Source: CAYYNP01 sp964472545 (GTDB lineage: Bacteria > Planctomycetota > Planctomycetia > Pirellulales > Thermoguttaceae). From it: 13,693 nucleotides of DNA. The notes under the pieces are model-generated. The model worked only from the letters and a program-made list of their open reading frames with translations, did not search any database and had not been told where the DNA came from. The stretch lies in NCBI GenBank assembly GCA_964472545.1, contig CAYYNP010000271.1:1-13693 (forward strand). Reading direction: 5' to 3'. How positions within the stretch are numbered: position 1 is the stretch's first letter; every line of letters begins with the position of its first letter. The position numbers and the translations under genes were made by a program. Of this stretch, positions 1 through 5,702 are shown piece after piece.

Positions 1-2
1 TG

Positions 3-1229
3 CAGAAGCTGCGCGCGATGCTCGCCGAGGTCTTGCCCACCAACGCCTTTTATGGCAGCAAGCTGGCCGCCGCGGGCATACTACGGCCCGAGGACATCGG
101 ATCGCTCGAGGATTTCGGAGGGCTGGGCGTAACGACCAAAGAAGAACTCTCGTCCGACCAGCAGGCCCATCCGCCCTACGGCACCAATCTGACTTATCCG
201 CCGCAGCAATACGCCCGCGTGCATCAGACCTCCGGCACCACCGGCCGGCCGCTGCGTTGGCTGGATACCGAGTCGAGCTGGCGATGGTGGGGCCGTTGCT
301 GGGCGGCCGTGTTTCGTGCCGCCGGGGTCGAGGCCGCCGATCGGGTCTTCTTCGCCTTCTCATTCGGCCCGTTCATCGGATTCTGGGCCGGTTACGAAGG
401 TACCCGAACCGTCGGGGCCCTGGCCATTCCCGGCGGCGGCATGTCGTCGTCCCAGCGGCTCCGAGCCATGGCCTCCCATCGGGCCACGGTGCTAGTCTGC
501 ACGCCGACGTACGCCCTGCACTTGGCCGAAGTCGCCGCGCAAGAGGGGATCGACATCGCCGGCTCCGACGTTCGCATTACCGTCCACGCCGGCGAGCCGG
601 GGGCCAGTCTGCCGGCGACCAAACGCCGCATCGAGCAGTCCTGGGACGCCCGTTGCTTCGATCACGTGGGCGCTACCGAGATCGGTGCCTGGGGCTTCGC
701 GTGTGAGGCCCAAGCCGGCGTACACGCCAACGAGGGGGAGTTCATCGCCGAGGTGATCGATCCCGCCTCCGGCAAGCCGGCCGACGAAGGCGAGTTGGTG
801 ATCACGAACCTCGGCCGCGTGGGGATGCCGGTGATCCGCTTCCGCACCGGCGACCGTGTGAAGCTGGCGCCGGAACCGTGCCCGTGCGGCCGTTCGTTTC
901 GTGTCTTCGACGGCGGCGTGATCGGGCGGATCGACGACCTGTTGATCGTCCGCGGCGTGAACGTCTTTCCCAGTGCCATCGAGAATATCGTTCGCGGTTT
1001 TCCCGAGGTCGGCGAGTTCGCCGTAGACGTCCGCCGCCGCGGCTCGCTCGATGAGCTGGAGATCCGGCTGGAGGCCGGCGGCTCAGAGCCGGACGCGGTT
1101 GCTACGGCGGTCGCCCGGGCTACACGCGACGTGCTGGGGCTCCGCGTGGCGGTCACCGCCGTTGCGCAAGGCACGCTGCCCCGCTTCGAGTTGAAGGCCC
1201 GCCGCGTGACGGACCATCGCCCGCCGTAA
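3..1229 (+). CDS. Phenylacetate-CoA ligase-like AMP-forming enzyme (5' partial)
   Basis: Adenylate-forming enzyme of the PaaK type, expected to activate a carboxylic acid as an acyl-adenylate and pass it to CoA in the cytoplasm. The frame is open to the window edge: codons for QKLRA precede the ATG at 18, and QKLRA followed by LAEVLPTN resembles the N-terminal helix of PaaK-like proteins, so the true start lies upstream. Numbering from the ATG at 18, the P-loop-like TSGTTGRP is at residues 71-78, the DHVGATEIG core motif at 215-223, a CPCGR cysteine pair at 288-291, RTGDR at 276-280, the hinge-region GRIDD...RGVNVFP at 303-318, and the C-terminal catalytic lysine in FELKARRV (Lys393). All expected motifs are present, so the enzyme is probably active. 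The visible 403 residues compare with roughly 430 for the family. The substrate cannot be read from sequence; aromatic acids are typical, but planctomycetes carry many divergent members. It ends in TAA (1227-1229), which lies inside a short tandem repeat. Confidence 0.85.
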   Translation, partial: QKLRAMLAEVLPTNAFYGSKLAAAGILRPEDIGSLEDFGGLGVTTKEELSSDQQAHPPYGTNLTYPPQQYARVHQTSGTTGRPLRWLDTESSWRWWGRCWAAVFRAAGVEAADRVFFAFSFGPFIGFWAGYEGTRTVGALAIPGGGMSSSQRLRAMASHRATVLVCTPTYALHLAEVAAQEGIDIAGSDVRITVHAGEPGASLPATKRRIEQSWDARCFDHVGATEIGAWGFACEAQAGVHANEGEFIAEVIDPASGKPADEGELVITNLGRVGMPVIRFRTGDRVKLAPEPCPCGRSFRVFDGGVIGRIDDLLIVRGVNVFPSAIENIVRGFPEVGEFAVDVRRRGSLDELEIRLEAGGSEPDAVATAVARATRDVLGLRVAVTAVAQGTLPRFELKARRVTDHRPP

Positions 1230-1248
1230 TGTAGTCGTAATGTAGTCG
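1227..1248. repeat. Tandem 11-bp direct duplication across a stop codon
   Basis: TAATGTAGTCG occurs twice with no gap (1227-1237 and 1238-1248). The first copy supplies the TAA stop of the ligase gene; the second runs into the left arm of the inverted repeat that follows. This looks like slippage or a target-site trace left when the hairpin element arrived, but neither origin can be shown from one sequence. Confidence 0.8.
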
Positions 1249-1295
1249 TCTCGATCCGCGAGACGTCATTTCGTCTTGCGGAGCAAGACGACTAC
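1242..1295. repeat. REP-like double hairpin (imperfect 24-bp inverted repeat)
   Basis: Two 24-base arms (1242-1265 and 1272-1295) are inverted copies matching at 21 of 24 positions, separated by TCATTT. Each arm also folds on itself. Arm 1 pairs CGTCTCG (1247-1253) with CGAGACG (1259-1265) around a 5-base loop. Arm 2 pairs CGTCTTG (1272-1278) with CAAGACG (1284-1290) around a 5-base loop. Two of the three differences between arms are compensatory, a C-G pair replaced by T-A, so both stems stay perfect. The arrangement resembles bacterial REP doublets, which are dispersed elements mobilised by REP-associated tyrosine transposases; that class assignment is inference. It could also act as a transcription terminator or mRNA stabiliser, although no T-tract follows either stem. 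No second copy was found in this window. Confidence 0.75.
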
Positions 1296-1308
1296 TATAC
1301 GGCCCATA

Positions 1309-1336
1309 TTGACGCCACCCACAAGCGCTATATGAT
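1309..1336 (+). promoter_or_regulatory. Probable sigma70-type promoter of the oxidoreductase gene
   Basis: TTGACG (1309-1314) and TATGAT (1331-1336) each match the -35 and -10 consensus at 5 of 6 positions, with a 16-base spacer. Transcription would start near 1343, leaving a leader of about 36 bases that contains a strong Shine-Dalgarno. The GTG at 1337 would then lie at or before the transcription start, which argues for the ATG at 1379 as the start codon. Confidence 0.5.
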
Positions 1337-1366
1337 GTGACACTGGGCTTGCCAAACCACTGTGCG

Positions 1367-1373
1367 AAGGAGG
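1367..1373 (+). promoter_or_regulatory. Ribosome binding site AAGGAGG
   Basis: A full AAGGAGG lies 5 bases before the ATG at 1379. It fixes the start of the oxidoreductase and rules out the in-frame GTG at 1337, which would add 14 residues (TLGLPNHCAKEDA) unlike the family's N-terminus. Confidence 0.85.
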
Positions 1374-1378
1374 ACGCC

Positions 1379-2554
1379 ATGGCCGAGGACAAAGTCAACG
1401 TCGCGATCATCGGGCTGGGATTCGGAACGCAGTTCATCCCGATCTACAAGCGGGACCCGCGGGCGAACATGCTGGCAATCTGCCGGCGCTCGGAAAAGGA
1501 ACTCAACGATATCGGCGACATCTTCGACGTCCCACGGCGCTACACGCAGTACGCCGACGTATTGGCCGATCCGGACGTCGACTACGTCCACATCAACACT
1601 CCCATTCCCGATCACGGCCCGATGTCGATCGCCGCCCTGGAGGCCGGCAAGCACGTGATGTGTACGGTGCCGATGGCCACCAGCGTGGACGACTGCCGGC
1701 GGATCGTCGAACTCGTCGAGGAGACCGGGCTGAAGTACATGATGGCCGAAACGGTGATCTACTCCCGCGAGTTTCTCTTCGTCAAGGAGCTTTACGAGAA
1801 AGGCGAGTTGGGCAAGATTCAGTTCCTCCAGGCCAGCCACCAGCAAGACATGGACGGCTGGCCCGAATACTGGCCCGGGCTGCCGCCGATGCACTACGCC
1901 ACCCACTGTGTGAGCCCCTGCCTGGCGTTGACGCGCGACCGGGCGGAGTGCGTATCTTGCTTCGGTTCCGGTACGATCCGCGAGGAGTTGATCGCCAAGT
2001 ACAACTCGCCGTTTGCGTTGGAGACGGCCCAGTTTTCCTTCCGCGACTCGGACCTTGCCGCCCGCGTGCATCGATCACTGTTCGACACCGCTCGGCAGTA
2101 TCGCGAGAGCTTCGACGTGTTTGGATCGAAGCAGACGTTCGAGTGGCCGCTGATCGAGGGCGAAGGGCCCGTGTTGCACACGGCGAAGAAGCCCCAGGCC
2201 GAGGCCGCCGAGCGGATCGAGGTGCCCGACTACGCGCATCTCCTGCCCGATGAGATCCGGCACTTCACCACCAAGACGTTTCTCGATCTGCCGGAGTACG
2301 AGCACCTCGCCAGCGAAGGGGCCGACCCCGACGGCACGCACTCCCACCTGATCACCGACCCCGGCTCGCTGGAAGGCCACGGCGGTTCGCATCCCCACCT
2401 GGCCAACGAGTTCGTTTCCGCGTCATTGGAAGACCGCGATCCGTTCCCCAACGCCGTCGAGTCGGCCAACTACACCTGCGTGGGCATCCTGGCACACGAG
2501 TCGGCCCTGAGAAACGGCGAGAAGATCCCGATGCCCGACTTCACCTTGACGTAG
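1379..2554 (+). CDS. Gfo/Idh/MocA family oxidoreductase, 'TVP' subtype
   Basis: NAD(P)-dependent sugar or inositol oxidoreductase of 391 residues. The N-terminal Rossmann fold (about residues 6-125) has the GLGFGTQF dinucleotide loop at 12-19 and the characteristic D-YVHINTPIPDH segment at 68-79. Family members usually read EKP in the motif after AGKHV; here it is CTVP (Thr96-Val97-Pro98), so the lysine commonly linked to catalysis is missing. The C-terminal alpha/beta domain follows from about 126, with an HYATH segment at 172-176 where the family places its catalytic histidine region. There is no twin-arginine or Sec signal, so it should be cytoplasmic, unlike the many Tat-exported planctomycete relatives. 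Length is typical. The upstream promoter and SD suggest a one-gene unit. The family call is firm; the substrate is unknown, and the missing lysine may mean altered chemistry or a different proton relay. Confidence 0.9.
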   Translation: MAEDKVNVAIIGLGFGTQFIPIYKRDPRANMLAICRRSEKELNDIGDIFDVPRRYTQYADVLADPDVDYVHINTPIPDHGPMSIAALEAGKHVMCTVPMATSVDDCRRIVELVEETGLKYMMAETVIYSREFLFVKELYEKGELGKIQFLQASHQQDMDGWPEYWPGLPPMHYATHCVSPCLALTRDRAECVSCFGSGTIREELIAKYNSPFALETAQFSFRDSDLAARVHRSLFDTARQYRESFDVFGSKQTFEWPLIEGEGPVLHTAKKPQAEAAERIEVPDYAHLLPDEIRHFTTKTFLDLPEYEHLASEGADPDGTHSHLITDPGSLEGHGGSHPHLANEFVSASLEDRDPFPNAVESANYTCVGILAHESALRNGEKIPMPDFTLT

Positions 2555-2574
2555 CAGGAGCGGGGGGCGTTGCT

Positions 2575-2733
2575 TCACCGCAACCAAGAGTCCAGACGGC
2601 CGTCGGGCGCAGCCGGCACAACCGTTATGACCCCAACGGAATTCCCCGTCGCCGGCCGCCAGGGAAAGCTATCCTTTACGGATACGGAGCAAGCCGACAG
2701 AAAGAGGGCCAGAATCGTCGCCCACAGCGGCAT
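2575..2733 (-). CDS. Possible 52-residue lipoprotein (tentative)
   Basis: Read from the ATG at 2733 to the TGA at 2575, this frame gives MPLWATILALFLSACSVSVK and 32 more residues. It begins with a short hydrophobic stretch and a lipobox-like LSAC (residues 12-15, Cys15), as in small secreted lipoproteins. It fills almost all of the 191-base gap between the oxidoreductase and the kinase. Against it: the frame stays open far upstream as an antisense frame of the kinase gene, no Shine-Dalgarno precedes the ATG, and its start lies only 12 bases from the divergent kinase start, leaving no room for two promoters. I recognise no family. It may be chance. Confidence 0.25.
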   Translation of the reverse strand: MPLWATILALFLSACSVSVKDSFPWRPATGNSVGVITVVPAAPDGRLDSWLR

Positions 2734-2745
2734 CGAGCGTGACGG

Positions 2746-4857
2746 ATGAGCAGCCATTCCCGATCGATCTCCACCCGCACCTACTTCGCGTTGGCCACCG
2801 GCCTGGTGCTGTTGGCCGGCGTGACGGCGGCGGTGGTCTTCATCCATCTGCAGATGCGCCGCCAAGCGCTCGATTCGGCGCGATCCAAAGCCCAGTTGAT
2901 ACTTGACCAGAATCTTGCCACCCACGCCTACTTTACCGAGCAGCTCAAACCCAGTCTGTTTGAATCGGCGGCGTTCGCCGATTGCCCGGAACAGTTCGAT
3001 CCTACCTGGATGTCGTCGACCTACGCGGTTCGCCAAATCGACGGGCAGCGGCGGGCGGCCGACGCGGACGACTACTACTATAAGGAAGGCGCCGTCAACG
3101 CCCGCAGCCCGGTCAACGAGGCCGACGACCTCGAACGGGAGTTTTTGCAGGAATTGAACGCCGACCCACGACTCGTCGAGCGCGAGAAGATACGCACCCT
3201 CGAGGGGGAGACCTATTTCACCGTCATGCGGCGGGGCGAGGTGATCGAAGACTCTTGCCTGCGCTGCCACAGCACGCCCGATCGGGCGCCGGCCGAATTG
3301 GTCGAGCGCTACGGCGCCGAGCGATCGTTCGGCCGGGAACTCGGCGACGTCGTCTCGGCGGTTTCGATCCGCATTCCCGTTTCGCAGGCCTACGCTGCGG
3401 CAAACGCAGCGTCGGTGAGGTTGTCGGTCTTGCTGCTGGCGTTTGCCGCCGGCGCGTTTCTGGCGCAGCGTTGGTTGGCGGATCGATTGGTCTTCGCGCC
3501 GTTGACGAAGCTGCGAGAGAAGGCCCGACGAATCGCCGGCGACGAGGCGCAATTGGGCGAGTCGATGGCCGCCTCCGGCGGGAAGGAGCTGCGCGACCTG
3601 GCCGATAGCTTCAATCAGATGTCGGCCAACTTGAGCGACGGTCGAGACCACCTGGAGCAGCGCGTGCGAACCCGCACCGAGGAGTTGACCCGCGCCAACG
3701 CCACGCTGCGGCACGAGGTCACCGAACGCCGCCGGGCAGATAAGGCGCTGCGCGAAAGCGAAGAGCGTTTTCGGAGCCTCTTCGAGAACGCCCCGCTCGG
3801 ATACCAATCGCTGGACGAGCAGGGGAACTTCATCGAACTCAACGACACCTGGTGCAAGTTACTCGGCTACACCAAGGAAGAGGTCCTCGGCAGGAATTTT
3901 TCCGAGTTTATCCACCCGGATTTCAAAGAGCACTTCAAAGAGAACTTCCCCAAGTTCAAGAGCATGGGCTACATCTTGGGCGTCGAGTTCGAGATGGTCA
4001 AGAAGGACGGTACGGAGATCATCGTTAAGTTCGACGGCAAGATCGGACGCAACGAAGACGGCTCGTTCAGGCAAACCCATTGCGTACTCAGCGACGTTAC
4101 CCAGCGCAAACTGGCCGAAGAGGAACGCGAGCGACTGATCGCCAAGCTCGAGGCCCAAAACGCCGAGTTGGAACGCTTCACCTACACTGTTTCCCACGAC
4201 CTGAAGAGCCCCTTGATCAGCATCAAGGGATACGCCGGGCTGTTGCGGCAGGACCTCGCCAAGGGCGACGCCGCGCCGGTCGAATCTGACCTGCAGCGGA
4301 TCGCCAACGCCGCCGACAAGATGGATCAACTCCTCGAAGACCTGCTCGAGTTGTCGCGGATCGGCCGCCTGGTCAATCCCCCGGAGGAAGTCTCCATGGC
4401 GGAGTTGGCCCGCGAAACGTTGGAACTCGTCGCCGGACAGGCCGAGAAGAGCGGCGTGCAGGTGGACGTCTCGGCGGACCTGCCGGTCGTCTTCGGCGAC
4501 CGGCTGCGGCTGCGCGAGGTCCTGCAAAACCTGCTCGAGAACGCCGTGAAGTACATGGGCGACCAGCCGCAGCCACGGATCGAAATCGGCTCGCGGCGCG
4601 ACGACGGCGAAACCGTCTGCTACGTCCGCGACAACGGCGTCGGCATCGACTCTCGCTACCACGAGAAGGTGTTCGGGCTGTTCGACCAACTCGACCCGAA
4701 CATCGAAGGCTCTGGAATCGGCCTGGCCGTAGTGCGGCGGATCATTGAGGTTCAAGGTGGACGCATCTGGGCCGAGTCGGAAGGCCCGGGCCACGGCACG
4801 ACTTTCTGCTTCACGATCCCCACCAAGAAGCAGCGTAGCGGACTGGCCTGCCAGTAG
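2746..4857 (+). CDS. Membrane sensor histidine kinase with DUF3365 (Tll0287-like) CxxCH domain, HAMP and PAS
   Basis: A 703-residue membrane kinase. Domains in order: membrane helix at about 13-35; periplasmic sensor region at 36-222 with CLRCH (Cys171, Cys174, His175) followed by an AP...YG...FGRELGDVVSAVSIRIP segment typical of DUF3365/Tll0287-like domains; second membrane helix at about 224-243; HAMP at 244-298; coiled coil at 299-340; PAS at about 338-458; coiled linker; HisKA at 474-540 with the H-box TVSHDLKSPL (His484); HATPase at 585-695 with N-box QNLLENAVKY, G1 DNGVGID, F-box VFGLFDQL and G2 GSGIGLAV. CxxCH is the covalent haem c attachment motif, so a redox or gas sensor is a reasonable inference. 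All kinase boxes are intact. There is no receiver domain and no adjacent response regulator on this strand. The ATG at 2746 gives a clean N-terminal membrane anchor, though its Shine-Dalgarno is weak. The PAS stretch is lysine-rich compared with the arginine-rich remainder. Confidence 0.9.
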   Translation: MSSHSRSISTRTYFALATGLVLLAGVTAAVVFIHLQMRRQALDSARSKAQLILDQNLATHAYFTEQLKPSLFESAAFADCPEQFDPTWMSSTYAVRQIDGQRRAADADDYYYKEGAVNARSPVNEADDLEREFLQELNADPRLVEREKIRTLEGETYFTVMRRGEVIEDSCLRCHSTPDRAPAELVERYGAERSFGRELGDVVSAVSIRIPVSQAYAAANAASVRLSVLLLAFAAGAFLAQRWLADRLVFAPLTKLREKARRIAGDEAQLGESMAASGGKELRDLADSFNQMSANLSDGRDHLEQRVRTRTEELTRANATLRHEVTERRRADKALRESEERFRSLFENAPLGYQSLDEQGNFIELNDTWCKLLGYTKEEVLGRNFSEFIHPDFKEHFKENFPKFKSMGYILGVEFEMVKKDGTEIIVKFDGKIGRNEDGSFRQTHCVLSDVTQRKLAEEERERLIAKLEAQNAELERFTYTVSHDLKSPLISIKGYAGLLRQDLAKGDAAPVESDLQRIANAADKMDQLLEDLLELSRIGRLVNPPEEVSMAELARETLELVAGQAEKSGVQVDVSADLPVVFGDRLRLREVLQNLLENAVKYMGDQPQPRIEIGSRRDDGETVCYVRDNGVGIDSRYHEKVFGLFDQLDPNIEGSGIGLAVVRRIIEVQGGRIWAESEGPGHGTTFCFTIPTKKQRSGLACQ

Positions 4858-4885
4858 CCGACGCCCTCGGACTTTGGCTGCCCGT

Positions 4886-4902
4886 CGCGGAAAACAGCCG
4901 CG
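4886..4902. terminator. Weak hairpin between convergent genes
   Basis: The 56-base gap between the convergent kinase and DUF1080 genes holds CGCGG (4886-4890) and CCGCG (4898-4902) around a 7-base loop. The stem is short and no T-tract follows on either strand, so it is at best a weak shared terminator. Confidence 0.15.
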
Positions 4903-4913
4903 GAAAGCTCGGG

Positions 4914-5591
4914 CTAGCGATCTTCCGCCGCGTCGGCAAGCTCCCGCAGGCGGATGTTCCGCAATACGGCCGTGGTTCGCCAGGTGGCGATGCCCAGCGG
5001 GAAGGTCGTTTCCTTCTCGAACCAGATGCTCAGCTTGTGATCGCCGATCTCGAAATCGACGATCTGCTTATCGTCGATCCAGGCCTCGACCTTCGCTTGG
5101 GTGACGCGCACGCGGATCTTGTACCACCGCCTCTGGTCGAACTCGATATAGTCGCAGGTGAGGTTTTCGACGGCCGGCTCGTCGTCGATGCAGGATAGCC
5201 CGACGACTTCGCCGCCCCAGCCGCCGACAATCAGCGACAGGGCCCGGCGGCCCACCGGAAACGTCAGCCCGCAGAAGAAGTCGTCGCCCTCGACGCGCAT
5301 CGCTTGCAGTTCGACCTCATAATCGATCCTTGGCAGACGTCGGCCCTTTGGCAGTTTCCGGTCGTCGAAGCGAATACCGGTTCCCGGCTGCCCGGCCGCC
5401 AGGTAGAGCTGCCCGGCCTTAACCTCAACCTTGCCGTGATCGGCGAAGTCGAAGGTGTCGACGACCTGCCAACGGCCGAGTGTCTTGCCGTCGAAGAGCG
5501 TTCGCCACTCGCCGGCCACCGACGGGGCGGCAAGCAACAGCACGCCGGCCGCAACGGCGACGGCCAGAGGATTACGAGGCCTTGGGATCAT
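4914..5591 (-). CDS. Secreted DUF1080-type (3-keto-disaccharide hydrolase-like) protein
   Basis: A 225-residue exported protein. Residues 1-26 form a Sec signal peptide: MIPRPRNP, a hydrophobic core, then a SVA cleavage site followed by GEW. The mature part opens with TLFDGKTLGRW (31-41), the hallmark start of DUF1080 domains (concanavalin-like beta-sandwich, now linked to 3-keto-disaccharide hydrolases). It continues with beta-rich segments and ends in the family-like LRNIRLREL strand. It would act in the periplasm or outside the cell on glycans, by family knowledge. The start at 5591 is chosen because it gives a compact signal peptide and has GAGG 9 bases upstream (GGAAG is closer still). 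An ATG at 5606 and a TTG at 5609 are in frame but would only add a few residues before the signal. It lies 111 bases after the TPR membrane gene on the same strand. The substrate is unknown, and several DUF1080 proteins have no assigned activity. Confidence 0.8.
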   Translation of the reverse strand: MIPRPRNPLAVAVAAGVLLLAAPSVAGEWRTLFDGKTLGRWQVVDTFDFADHGKVEVKAGQLYLAAGQPGTGIRFDDRKLPKGRRLPRIDYEVELQAMRVEGDDFFCGLTFPVGRRALSLIVGGWGGEVVGLSCIDDEPAVENLTCDYIEFDQRRWYKIRVRVTQAKVEAWIDDKQIVDFEIGDHKLSIWFEKETTFPLGIATWRTTAVLRNIRLRELADAAEDR

Positions 5592-5702
5592 GACTTCCGT
5601 CCTCATCAAGAGCGAAGGCTTGCCATCGCTTCGGATTTGGTATGTTGCTCAGTGTAACGCGCGGAAAGACCGCCGGCCACTCGCCCCGCTGAGAGCTTCC
5701 GT

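Noticed and set aside
1337..1378. GTG at 1337 as the oxidoreductase start.
   Set aside because: It overlaps the -10 region of a good promoter, and a strong Shine-Dalgarno is placed for the ATG at 1379.
2734..3807. The upstream part of a 410-codon minus-strand frame antisense to the kinase.
   Set aside because: It opposes the DUF3365 and HAMP coding region and resembles no protein. Only the final 52 codons lie outside the kinase gene, and those are listed separately as tentative.
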